Source: Takakia lepidozioides
Taxonomy: Eukaryota; Streptophyta; Takakiopsida; Takakiales; Takakiaceae
Assembly: GCA_030704615.1 (NCBI GenBank)
Contig: CM060732.1
Span: 62,167,053 to 62,231,052 of the forward strand
DNA length: 64,000 nt
Direction: 5' to 3'
Under the pieces are notes generated by a model. The model searched no databases. It worked only from the letters and a program-made list of their open reading frames with translations, and was not told where the DNA came from. Positions 32,901 through 43,155 of this stretch are shown here, piece after piece (positions within the stretch are counted from its first letter, which is position 1; the number at the start of each line of letters is the position of its first letter). A program made the position numbers and the translations under genes.

Positions 32901-35900
32901 CAAAACCAATATAAATCTCCAAGGGCCCATAGGACAGAGAAAAACAAGAACCACTTCAACCATCTAGAGAATGCACTCAATAAGAAGTTTTTTGCCGTAG
33001 CCTTGGATCAGAGTAGTGAGACCCTACCTGCGCCATCCGGAGCGCAAGGCCAAGTTTGTTTCGCCAGGTGACCTTCAGCTCCCGCGTTAGCAAAAGCTGA
33101 AATTCAGCTCCGAAATTTAGAACATATTCCCTGTCAAATTGTGGACCATGAGTTCCTGTCACCTGTAAAAGGCATTCATGTTACAGGTGTGGCACCTTAC
33201 TTGGATGGTAATTCCTTTTTTCCGATCCTGCACACACGCCCCCTCCTCTCTGTGTGTGTCCAAGAGCACTACTGGAATCACTCTACTAGCAACTTCCATT
33301 TGCCCCCCATCTCTCTGCCTCTTGGTGTGCCTCCAGTCTGCCTGGCCAGATGTATTAATGCAAGGCTGGAATAATAATACATCCATCTCTCACAGACTCC
33401 AACAATACAGAAGCCAACAGTTCCACCCCCATGGAAGGCAAACGTTCATGATATTTACCTCTTCAAACGGTCTTTCTAACTGCAATCGGACAGGTTCAGC
33501 GACATGCTCAACGGCTCCAGCCAGCCCACCGAGAAGAGTGCTATCTCTTGCTCGATCATTAGTGTTAAAATATTTCAGCATTCCACCAGCACCCCCAATG
33601 GCCACCACTTCATCTCCAGGAGCAATGGCAGTACTATGGTCCATTGAGACTTCTGCAAGACTCCCCCCTTTCTCTACCACACCTGCCACAAGGGTTGAGA
33701 CTGCTTCCTCTCCTCCGCTCCCCTGGTTTGGTCGGGTTTCAGTAAACCCAAGGCCTAATGGCTGGTTCCCCTGTAGTCCCATTGCAGATCAACAGCAAAC
33801 CCAAATGATTTGAAAAGCAAATATACTGTATGCTTGAGAACTCCTGTCTCTATCTCGTCTAGCCAAACCAAGCAATGGCAGATGTCTAGAGAAAGCCCTA
33901 TAGAGCACATCCTCCTTCCTTATAGCTCCCTATTCAAAGGCACCCCCAAGAGTGAGAACCACTACCTGTACCCAAAGTTCCTGAAGGAGGTCAACTGAAT
34001 TCACAACTCTGCGAATGTCTCTGAAGGTTGGAGACAAGAGGTAGCTAGCCACAAAATCCTCATGTGCAAGGCGGGGGAAACCTGGCTGCAGGAACTGGCT
34101 GCCCTCAGGTGTTGTCACCTCCGCGAGAAATTCGCTGACCGTCAAATGCCTGGGCTTCACATACCTACGGAATAAGCCGGATAATTGACATAAATCTTGA
34201 GCTCAAAGGGAGCGAGAAAATTCACACATGGCGGGTAAAGAACCACTTCCAATCTCTCAGAGAACTTCCAAGAAATGATGATCACCTACCCAAGGCTTTC
34301 AAAGTATGGAAGCACATCTTGACGGGGGCCCTGGAACATAACTTGGCCTTCATCAAGCAGAATGAGGCGATCAAAAAGCTCAAAAATTTCTGGTGAAGGC
34401 TGCACAAGTGATGCCATAACTACAACCTGATGGACCCGAGCAAAGATGCGAGCACTTGTCACCAGATCATAGGTCGCCGAATCATCCACCCCTACGTTCA
34501 AGGTCACATAAGTCAGAGATGGTCAGATAGAAGGAGAGGTTAGAAATTCAATGCAAAAGGAGCCAGGAGGAAATGAAATGAAATGAAATGGTTCTTTATA
34601 AGGTAAAATGGGAGAGAGAGGGAAGGTACTGAAGAGTGTGTACACAAAATTCGAAAAAAATCAAGACAATATGACGCCCATTTGCTATTTAGTCTAATAT
34701 CCTTACTTACCTGCATTGAGCTGATCAAAAATGTAGACAGCATAGCTGCCTGCCATCATTTCAGCTGTGGTTAAACGATGCCGCTCCTCCTCCGTCAGCG
34801 AAGGCTGCATCAGGCTACCAACGGGATGTCCACCTATCCTTTTCAGACCCAACATACTAAGGGACAATTCTAGCATTGGGTCCTGCCCAGCCTTGAGAGC
34901 CTCCCCCATGATCTCTTTCATCTCCCGGCTGTAATCTTCCAGCTTGTATGCTTGACTGCAATCACGTGCAAATTCAATTGTTTCTCTCACAGTGAGTTGG
35001 GGTAGATGGACATCAAGAGAGTTCACGACGGCTGTCAGGCGATGGTACCGGACATCTTGCACATTATTCCCATTGTAAGTCACAGTGCCATCAAGTGCAC
35101 TGCCTGGACCTAGTGGACGGCCGGCTATCACTTGGAGTAAAGCGCTCTTGTCACGTCCAGCAGGGCCTGATATATGGTGCACAGGAACATAAATAAAACA
35201 TTGAGTATGAGCTTGCGCATACTTTGACACCTCAATATTAGAAATGTCTGAACAATGCCCCCGTATCACTGTGCTGTTGTTGCATAAGACTTCAGCTTGC
35301 TGCTTGCCTAGGATAATTATCTGTATCCCAGTCACTCTCTATGCATCCATACACTTTTCTGGTTAAACTGGGCACAAGATTTCGAACTTCACAAGCCATC
35401 GGCAACAAGAAGCCTGTGACAGAAATTAGGCATACAGCAAGAAATCAGAGACAGACTGAATACAGCATATTATTGAGAAGTCATAGGTCAAGCAAATTAG
35501 GAGTCTCGGGATATTTACCTACAACCAGAGTGAGGGTACCGGGCATCAGGTACCCAGTTACATCTTTCAACACAGTCATATTCTGGAAGGTTTGCTTTTG
35601 CAATCTCAATAGTTCCTTCATCTGGCACCCCCCCCCAAAAGGAGACGACGCATCAAAGGATAGGTCAATACTTGCCCATTGAGAAAGGAAAATTTACTCG
35701 TTCCTATGAATGTGGACTTCAAACATACTCATTAGGGGTGTTGCCCATGTAATACTGACAGTCCTGGACCACTCATGCGGCTCGCAAAAAGCAGGGTTTG
35801 AAACTGACTCCACACCATTTTGGAGCTCATCGACAACCCACAACAATCCTGTAGCAGCTTTGATGGTGTTGGTGTGATGCAGAATCGTTACCACCTCTGC

Positions 35901-38541
35901 CTAGCACAGGTGTAAATCACTTGAATGTGGTTGCACTGATAAGTCACAGTGTTGAGGAATAGTACAGGCAAGTTTATGAATCCCACAGATAGGGCTCATG
36001 GCTGTCACAAGAGAAAGAAACAAGAGCAGAGAAGGGCCCTCCACCAGCAGATCAAAAACAACTCTTGTTCAAGGGATTGTCTAAGAGTCTGGAGAGAGGG
36101 GTCCTTATACAAGCAGCCCAAAAAACTACTATTATTCGAAGGATTGTCTAAGACTCAATGCCTCATGCAGATATGCTGCTAAGCATTTCTGATCCTCGTA
36201 ATGGAAGGGGTATGTGGGAGATTGGTTATCTCGGAATAGACAATAGAACATCCCACAATCGCATAGTAGAGAGGACAGTGAAAGAAGAAATGTTCTTCAC
36301 TTTCGAAAGCCCAATGAGTTAATGGACTAGAACACATTTGAAACAAAACCAACAGTAAAAGACTGCAGAAAGAAGAGCACCTACTGAATATAAAGCAAAG
36401 AAATGAAATGAAATGAAATGGTGCTTTATAACATCCGCAGAAAGCTCATAGAGCTTATGGGACAAAATGGAAGAAAACATGAGAGAGGAAACAAATGAAA
36501 TGAAAGAAATGAAATGAAACGGTACTTTACAACATCCCAATAGGAATGTATAACATCCCTTCAAAACCCAAAGGACACATGAATGCATTAAAAAACACTA
36601 AATACGAGAAGAAATAATTAGTGAGTGGAAAAAGTCAATTATAAAAGTAGCCCACCTTGGTGTACATGGTCTCATAGCCTGTCTCCACCTTCACCTTTGT
36701 TGAGTAGGTCAGTCCCTTGAACTTCACTATCTGTCCATGGGAGTTTCTTAGAGCACGTCAAACTTCACTCATACGTCTAATGGGGAGAATGCAGTGGGAG
36801 AGCTACACAATGACCGCTCACCCTGGCCATAGCTTCCTACCAGCTTTGACACAATTTGTATTGACAAGTTTGCTTGTGGACTTTTGTGGCTGACAGTAAG
36901 TGTGACAGGACTCTTTCTGTCATTGTGTTTTTTGTGGTCCAGCTATTAATTCCTGATTCCTCGCCCTCTGGTTTGAGCAAAGGTAATAGAATTCAGAACT
37001 GGGAATGGGATATCCGCCAGCCTCGTGTGTGAAACTCAGCCAGAAAATAGCCAAGATTAAAGATTTGAACAGTGCAGAAAGAGGAATTTTCCATCTCTTA
37101 TTTTGATGCAATGCGTGTCTGACCTGCTTTTATCCCAAACAAGTGAAATGGAAGACAATGTCATCAAGCAGAGTCAAACCTGGCTGGGAATGGGAGTTAG
37201 ATATGGCTGCACCATCAGCAAATACTCCAATAGACCTTCCTTCAGCAATAGGTCCATGCCCTGTTGCTCCCGCTCTGTTCCTCCCAACTCCACCCCTGAT
37301 CGTAATTTTGTGAGCAAGCTCGAAATTTGACCAGCTTCTTCCGTGAGTCCATGTTTCAGTAAGGCTTGGTGATACAGACCCACTACATGTATCAGAAAGG
37401 CTTGTGGAGCTTCTCCCAAAGCGGAATAAAAAGCTTGCGATAATTCTCCTGGTCTTCCTTCATCCCCTCTGAGATAGCGGTCATAATGTAGGCATGATCC
37501 TGATGAGCCTTTCCCAGGGGTTTCAAATCCAAGTACCGGAGTGTCTGGAGTTTCCCTGTCACCTGGCCTATAACGCAAGCCCTCCTCAGAGGCCTCTGAG
37601 AACCGGAAATCATCCCCATCTCTTTCATCCTCACCTGGATCATAGGAGGTAGATTATAAATATGTCTGAACAAAAGGGTACCTGCACTTGCCACTTGCAC
37701 ACATGGTCAACAGGAATTTTTAAAAAGCAGAAGGAAAGAAGTAGATAAGGCGACAGGGACCCAATTGCACAAGGTAGAATGGCATGAAACCACGCAAGAA
37801 AAACATCCAACTCCGCCTGATCCCGATAGGAAGTGCCTCATGCATGCCTTGGGGTCCTCAAAGAGACTGAGTATTCATACCTGTGCTGTATTGTACAGCA
37901 CCCTGTGTGGATCCCTCTGTGTCTACAAAGCTCTCATGTGATTGCCTGGTTGTTTCAAATCTGTCAGTTAGTCTGAATGAAACTTGATCCGAGCTTTTGG
38001 CCAACCGGATATCCTCAAGCCCAAAATAGCCTCCTGAACAACCTCGAGCACGGGCACTCTCCCTCATACATTGAAGGCTGAGAGAATGGTCAAGCCATTC
38101 ATCCAACCCCTCCTCGAGCAAAACTCTGGGATCAAACAACAACCCTGTTGTGGACGCTGCTCTGCTGGCACCTTCCACAATTGGACCTGAAAAGCTTACA
38201 TGTGCTGTATGGCCTCTCGATCCGCTAGAACGCCCCCTCCGCAACACTGCATCACCATTGCCACATGAATTGGTGGCAACAGAGTACCGACTGGCAAGTG
38301 TCAGAGGTGGTGGAAAGTCTTGCTCTGTGAAGACACCATCACTGGCCACTTCAGGCTCCCAAGGTGACGTCCTCACATGGCTGAAGGTAGATACTGAGCT
38401 GAGGCAAGGAGTTCCCACTTCTCCGAATGCCTCTCTGCCCAACCCATCAGAGCTGACACTCTCTGATCTCCCCGTCTGTTCTTCTATACCACTTAGCTCA
38501 CTCGGTTCTCGCCTGTGTGAGCTCCTGTAATAGCCCACCAT
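20949..38541 (-). CDS. Full-size ABCG (PDR-type) transporter, 19 exons
   Basis: Membrane ATP-binding-cassette exporter with NBD1-TMD1-NBD2-TMD2 order. Exons inferred: 38541-37881, 37681-37180, 36730-36656, 35621-35519, 35166-34711, 34491-34290, 34164-33966, 33770-33459, 33162-33028, 31101-30847, 29848-29674, 29373-28988, 28854-28605, 28476-28265, 27710-27513, 27143-26994, 22763-22209, 21893-21720, 21368-20949. All are GT-AG and phases agree throughout, except that exon 2 must change frame near 37400 (frameshift or sequence error). The start ATG has an in-frame stop directly upstream. About 1806 codons; plant PDRs are usually ~1400-1500, and the excess is an N-terminal Ser-rich extension of ~390. 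NBD1: GPAGRDKSALLQ, LTEEERHRLTTAEMMAG, YIFDQLNAGVDD. NBD2: GSTGAGKTTLLNCLAG, TVEQGVRLAIAMELAG, VMFLDEPTKGLDS, ALQQPS. TMD1 is in exons 9-12, TMD2 in 17-19 (NPLQYALNSLTSI). Confidence 0.85.
21431..21530 (-). mobile_element. LINE-C 3' end, in ABCG intron 18
   Basis: Short 5'-truncated copy: the minus strand reads '...tctcttgtcccacaagctct', 'ttgagctttccatggacgtt', 'atagagtaccacttcatttc'. It ends in the pentamer tail (ATTTC)n typical of this family. Confidence 0.6.
22917..25017 (+). mobile_element. LINE-D copy 1, broken, in ABCG intron 16
   Basis: Non-LTR retrotransposon reverse transcriptase remnant on the strand opposite to the host gene. It shows QIIQGRKKEGKPTFVFFLDV and KKAYDTVWRDGLWLRLWSSG, GVAQGCNLSPLLFNVFINQL and the catalytic ALMFADDFAG; later LDKSDLEAVVSKA, NEVRQKTSLNLFPVCDMGEA and the C-terminal zinc-finger CNCPLCGKPEDNIHFLIHCP. 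Frameshifts and stops interrupt it several times. Relative to the copy at 61.4-63.0 kb it has about 530 extra bases (24179-24715) between the SLPLNSKQ region and the zinc finger, and deletions near 23620 and 23890. Confidence 0.8.
24179..24715 (+). other. Extra segment inside LINE-D copy 1
   Basis: Absent from LINE-D copy 2, where 'aacagcaaacagaagcagag' is followed almost at once by 'caattgcccgttgtgtggg'. It contains an open frame 24192-24581 of basic composition, a direct repeat 'acaaaaagctatagtaaa.tactcaa' (about 24466-24530) and no family resemblance. It could be an insertion here or a deletion in the other copy. Confidence 0.5.
25260..25640 (+). mobile_element. LINE-C fragment (C-terminal and 3' region), in ABCG intron 16
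   Basis: Degenerate copy of the family's last coding part: 'cattggggatggtttagggt', conceptual HSLQIEGGRWDNLR, then 'gaaactgaagatcatttctt' matching the zinc-finger region of the longer copy at 31.1-32.9 kb. Confidence 0.55.
26230..26612 (+). mobile_element. LINE-C fragment with tail, in ABCG intron 16
   Basis: Runs from 'ggggcattggggagggttag' through 'gaagaacatttcttctttca' and 'cttagacaatagcaattgtt' to the 3' terminus 'ccccatgagctctttgagct' plus an ATTTC-type tail at about 26600. 5'-truncated. Confidence 0.6.
27745..28170 (-). mobile_element. Two LINE-C 3' ends, in ABCG intron 14
   Basis: Minus-strand copies at about 27745-27815 ('ctcatgggacag' region) and 28026-28170. The latter has the tail 'caaatgaaatgaaatgagaa' (plus strand) followed by 'agctcaaaaaagcttacggg' and 'caacaagcagcccaaaaagc'. 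Both are truncated to the 3' UTR. Confidence 0.5.
29418..29460 (-). mobile_element. LINE-C tail relic, in ABCG intron 11
   Basis: Only 'gaaatgaaatgaaatggtac' and a short adjoining piece remain. Confidence 0.4.
30130..30800 (-). mobile_element. LINE-C fragment(s), in ABCG intron 10
   Basis: Minus-strand copy with its tail at 30186-30200 and an open C-terminal coding part (30296-30733): RETFLVLQDDRILRRNYLSA, LRALGRFSVGSHNLRIETGR and the zinc-finger block LCPACTGRNQEIETEEHFFF. A second, shorter copy of the 3' UTR abuts it at about 30680-30800, so two insertions are stacked. Confidence 0.65.
31140..32876 (+). mobile_element. LINE-C, longest copy, in ABCG intron 9
   Basis: The coding remnant begins with a conceptual APFYDEECKIARRHIKSL (linker upstream of RT in LINE ORF2), then KAIKKLQNGRAVDISGLQSE, THE fingers/palm start QAGFRRNRFTIDHIFTLQVM and VYVCFVDFHKAFDSVPRDLL. 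It then jumps to the C-terminal region (RALTTSMRLKAAGFRNSWYA, RETFLVLRDDRILRPNYLSA), so the part with the catalytic FADD is deleted. The 3' UTR follows, with 'cttgtcccataagctctatg' and the terminal (ATTTC)n tail at 32850-32876. Antisense to the ABCG gene. Confidence 0.75.
34565..34605 (-). mobile_element. LINE-C tail relic, in ABCG intron 5
   Basis: 'aaatgaaatgaaatgaaatg' followed by 'gttctttataaggt' is the family terminus on the minus strand; nothing longer survives. Confidence 0.4.
36000..36545 (-). mobile_element. Stacked LINE-C 3' ends, in ABCG intron 3
   Basis: At least three truncated minus-strand pieces: 36000-36090 and 36085-36300 (both with 'gggattgtctaagagt' or a variant, the second including 'cctcatgcagatatgctgct' and 'agaagaaatgttcttcac'), and 36395-36545 carrying two tails ('gaaatgaaatgaaatgaaat' and 'gaaatgaaagaaatgaaatg'). 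Confidence 0.55.
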
Positions 38542-38669
38542 CTAGGTGTGGTCCTGCCCGCTCCTGGCTTCTCCTCTGGATCCTCGCAAGTTCCCTACCG
38601 AAAAAATGGTGTGTACATCGTCACTTAATGAAAATAAATATAAACAGCTAATAGCCAACCGTCTATCTG

Positions 38670-38800
38670 TCTCTCTTTGTTTGTGGGCTGCTTGTGGAGG
38701 GGCGCTCTCTCTTTCTTTCTTCATGCTTTCTCCTGTCCCATAAGCTCTTTGAGCTTAATTCCGTGGACGTTATGAAAAGTATCACTTCATTTCATTTCTG
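38670..38800 (+). mobile_element. LINE-C 3' end upstream of the ABCG start
   Basis: 'tttgtgggctgcttgtggag', 'cctgtcccataagctctttg', 'cgtggacgttatgaaaagta', tail 'ttcatttcatttc'. It lies about 130 bases 5' of the ABCG ATG, in the probable promoter or leader. Confidence 0.6.
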
Positions 38801-40613
38801 CCTCTCTCACTCCCGTGGAAAATTTCGCTCGTTCGTTCTTTCTTCCTTGTTGGTTCTTTCAGTTTGTGTTCGTGACCAGGTAGAGAAAAATTATATCTAG
38901 AACTTGCATCCTGCAGGGCTAATGACTGGTTGGCTGAGGCATTTCTGTAGCAGCAAAGTATGACTCGTAAGAAATCTCTCCGTCCCACAGCCATTCCTTG
39001 ACCATTTTAGCACCCAACTCTGTTGTACCCAAAGGTCGTCTAAAATAACAGAACTAGCGCCCAACAGACAAGGGATCAGTAAAGCAGGCCAGCGTCGTGT
39101 CTAACCCACTGACCTGAAGTCGTCAATAATATACCAGAAGACAGTGTGGTTACACCAGAAGTTGCAAAAATTGATACAATCATTGCGACAGAATGCAGAG
39201 TGAACAATTCTGTACCACTACTTCAGAACGTATATCGTGTTGTAAAGCAGCCCAATAGTTGACCGCACCACTACAGCAGGTGCAGCAGGTGCAAAGGAAG
39301 TCTACCCAGGTGTCGTTTTGGAGGAGGACTTACATCCAGTTCTAAGTGTGGATTGTTGAGCGAGAAGACCTCTATGTACAAAGTACAAAGCCAAGTGGTA
39401 TATATTCACGAAAAAATCAGTACTTGGGAGAGAAAAGGAAGGAAGGAACTCTATAACGTCCACTGGAAGCCCCCAGGCCCATGCAACAAAAAGAGAACAA
39501 CACCTGGTAGAACCTGTAGCACTTCACTGACTGTTTGGATCTAGACTGGTTTGAGTGACTGCTACCCTCAGAACGCAGCTCAATTCTGTTGAAAATGCTC
39601 ACTTCACCAGCTCTGTTCACGTCCCAGCTTCACTCAGCCACCTTCGCATTCTGTGAAGTTGAGCCACCTCTCTTTCTCCAAAAATCCAACGGTTACGAAA
39701 CGAAGACAAATTCCTCTGCCAATTGGCCTGTTTCCACAACAAAGACCCACCTGCACCCCAACTTCCCCCTCCAAATTCCAAACTTCCCAACACCCTCTCT
39801 CTCTCTCCCCACAGTGCCGGCTCTGTATACGTCCAAACCGTCGAATCCACTCCAACCTTCCCCCTTCACCGCAGTCTCACAAAAACCCAGCTCCCAAGAC
39901 CACCCACCTGCAGCTCCTCAGTTTCAAGAGCCACCGGACAGAGTTTGCATCCCACAAAATCCGCCATTTGCTCGCGCAAAGTTGAGGGTCAGGCCATCCC
40001 GACATCACAGATTCCTCGGACCAATAACAACTTTCTATATTTATCCTGATTCTCTTCCACATTGTAGAGTGGCTATGAAATAAGTATCCGACCACCAGCT
40101 CGTAAGCCGGCTGTACCGAGCTGTGTGCTGTTATCTTTAGACTTTCTTCCCCATCCCATCCCTCGGGTGCTGTGCTCACTGTCACTCCCAGATCTCTTCG
40201 CATATTCCTTGGGCCGACAACAACAACAATTGATTTGAGATGCATAATCTGAGGCCCACATCTCACTCTCAACCTCGTCATTATCTGTCTACTTACTACA
40301 ATCAAGAGTCTAGTCCCAAAACTTATCATAAAATACTCGGAGGCTGCAGTGTACAGTACATCCGCAGATATAAATTCAGTACACAGAGAGTTTGCAACAA
40401 ACTTGGAAGGCTGTTGTCAGAGAGTGCGAGTGTGGCACAGTTATCCAGACAGTCGGTTTGCATGGGATGGGAACAGAACGGTCCCTGAAACTAAGTGCTC
40501 TGAATTCACGCGTGTGTAATCCCTTGCCCCCTCTTTTATGCCCATGCCCTGTCAGTGGTCAGATGACAGAGAGTGGCTCATGCATGAGCATGTAACCCTT
40601 GGGGTGTTGAAGG
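38801..40613. other. Upstream region of ABCG; unassigned frames
   Basis: A relic of the LINE-C terminus ('ctctataacgtccactggaa') is at about 39450. Opposite-strand open frames at 39589-40083 (+, Pro/Ser-rich) and 39877-40329 (-) show no recognisable domain; the minus frame has a more even composition, but no start or splice context supports it. Confidence 0.3.
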
Positions 40614-40776
40614 GTCTTGTGCAGTGTTGTGTGGTTCTCGCCATATTGAAGGAACCGCCGATTCCGGTTCCTTGGTATATTTGAAGAGGCGGTTCCGGTT
40701 CCAGTACCGGTTTCCAGGAACCGGAACCGCCGGTCCTAACCCGCCTAAGCGGTGCCCGCACAACACTGGTCTTGTG
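40614..40776. mobile_element. hAT-type MITE with perfect 8-bp TSD
   Basis: The element proper is 40622-40768 (147 bp). It starts CAGTGTTGTGTGG and ends CCGCACAACACTG, terminal inverted repeats with one mismatch. It is flanked on both sides by the identical 8-mer GTCTTGTG (40614-40621 and 40769-40776). An 8-bp target duplication and CAGTG termini are hallmarks of hAT elements. The interior consists of alternating GGAACCGGAACC / GGTTCCGGTTCC palindromes and has no coding capacity. Confidence 0.85.
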
Positions 40777-43155
40777 TCTTGTCCATTTCATGAGATATGA
40801 TGTACAGTATGTAGTAGCATCACAGGTCTTTGCATAAGTTAGTAAACAGTCTCCCACTTCTGCAAAGCACCTGGGAGTCGCAGAGCAAGATGCTCCTTAG
40901 CAGAGGTATGATTGGAAGGAATGATCAGTCCATACACTATCTTCTTTTTTTTCTATTTTCTTTCCCAAACAAAGGGGGAGATTAGGCTTGCATCACTGAC
41001 TGTGTGCCATATGGTGTGTGTAATCAGGGGTTTTAATTTTTTCCCCTCAATAATTCCAAAACAAGCGGCTAGATGCATATCCTCTTTGCGAACAGTGAAA
41101 TCTACTTTCATCCATCATAAACCTAAAAATTCATCCATTTATTTTCCATAAATCATTCAATAAGAAAGATGTTATCGTAGGGAGGTATTACCTTGAGAAG
41201 CATATGAGGAAGTAGTTTTCAGGAAAAGAGAGGAGGTACCGCCTGGGGAAGGCACAACAGGGGCTTAGCGATTTTTGAGAGAGATGTGTGGTCTCCTCTT
41301 CAGCCTTCCCAGCCTTCCCATAGTTCCCTGTTTCTTTCAAAACCAAAAAAAAAGTAAAAAAAAAGGGGGAAGATCAGTGTTTTTTCTTAATTTGGAAAAT
41401 AACAGGAGTTGGCTACTGAGTTTTGCAAGAAATAGCCATATTTTCTGTTCATCCACTGAAATTTGGATTGAATCATCCTCCTCTGTACTTTCATCCATGT
41501 ATATCATCCATATTTGGCAAATTCATCCACAGTTTATATTTTATTTGGAGAAGTTTTGCGATTTCATCCATTAGAAAACAAGGAATTTACGACAGAATAT
41601 GCCATTTTATTTTTGTGAGGTCGAAATATTACGAAAATTCGCCAGAAATAAAAACTCGGGGAGAGATTAGGAGATAGTGGAAAAAATGACCATGAAAGAA
41701 GGCCACTCTTTCCCGCAGAGCAAGTCCCACTTCAATTTGACCAAGCTGGCCACAGTTGAAGCAAGCGGCTGATGTAGTTTCCTCAATGATTCGGATAGTG
41801 TAGTAATTCCCTTCCTCATCAATAGGTTGTAAAGGGAAAACCAGTGCCAATAAAACCCTAGGGGTTTATCAAATGGATGATGGGCGGATGGAAGTATGAT
41901 GCAGTTAGAAGGTGTGGGCATGGGAAACAACAATGAATGTGCGAAGGGCAAGTGCGGATGAAGGGCATGGTAAGGATGAATGAAGTTAAGGATGCTTCAC
42001 TGCGATGACGGATGAACGGGCTATGAACACTGAACAGTCAGCAGCGAAAGAAGTTCATCGGTGGGGGCAAGGGTGAACACTCGCTCTGATGTATCCCTCA
42101 TGGACCTTCACATGGTTATTTTTTTCATGTTTTTTAATTTGAATTACGGGCCTCCGTCCCCTTTTTTCTTTTTCTTTAAAAAAAAAAAACTATGATACGG
42201 TGTGTGACTCATGGTGTACTCCATAGTTTTAATCTTTTACTCTAATAATCCCAAATAAATGCTCCATCCCCTGTTTCTAAGACTTAAGATAAAAATAGAA
42301 ATAGAAGACTAAGTTTAGTTGGGTGAGAAAATTTTAATTCTATGTGCAGTTAAAGTTTTTTTTAATGGATTTTCAATCGCACTCCTTATTTTTTAGCTTG
42401 ATTTCAGCTCTAACTTTCTAGAGGATAAAGTACACCTACTAAGGATAGGCCCTACTCATCCAAATTGGATGAAGTTTTGATGCCCATTCATCTGTAAGAT
42501 CTGTTGTGGTGGGTCAAAAGTCATAAGCACATTTTTTTTAAATTGCAAGGACAGAGCCGAAAAATTTAAAAAGTGAAAAAAAACTATACCAGGCCTAGTC
42601 GGAGGCCTACATAGGGGTATCATGAAATTCGTACCGTAGATTTGGGAAATGTAATGGAAATGGTGGTTTGTCACGAATGAGTGGAAGTGATTCAGATTCA
42701 ATGATGGGTTTGCGAAATTAATCTTGAAATCTACGACAAAAATTGTTGGACAATGTGGTGCTTTATAGTACAAATTTTGCAATATGTGATGAAATGGATT
42801 GACGGAATCAATTGATCCACTAAGAATATCTCATGCAGCACGGTAAAGACACCCGGCCAACGCCAATATAGTCCCCGAAGCAAAGGGTGGGGCCCAAATT
42901 AAACCCCAATTGCAATAACACCAAATAATTTGTGGTGGGGCCACTAAAATTTGCATTTCCCCGCCAGATTTGCCTAGATACGGGCTCCAAACCTAGTCTG
43001 CCAGTATGTTTGGATCCCTTTTATGACTACACGTATCTCCAAGCGAGCCAGCGTGACTACTGTGCGCACGTTGCCATGGCAGCAACTCCATCCCAAGCTA
43101 AAGTGACGAGAGCACCTACTTGCGAAAACGAAGAAGACGTTCAAACGTGGCCGTT
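40777..43155. other. AT-rich gene-poor stretch
   Basis: No host gene recognised. On the minus strand at about 41700-41800 a frame contains TTSAACFNCGQLGQIEVGL, a degenerate CCHC zinc-knuckle (His and last Cys lost) of the type found in LINE ORF1 or retroelement gag. The pieces 'attcatccat' and 'catccat' recur through 41.1-41.6 kb. Confidence 0.35.

Noticed and set aside
33178-33813. 211-codon plus-strand frame
   Set aside because: It is antisense to ABCG exon 8, whose minus-strand phases and splice sites fit the transporter reconstruction.
34703-35335. Treating the minus frame from 35335 as a complete short ABC protein
   Set aside because: The reading before 35166 is intronic: an AG acceptor at 35168-35167 joins in phase to the 35621-35519 exon (LKDVTGYLMPGTLTLVVG|PAGRDKS).
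39589-40329. Pro/Ser-rich 164-codon plus frame and 150-codon minus frame
   Set aside because: C/T-rich plus strand explains both; no domain, no splice context.
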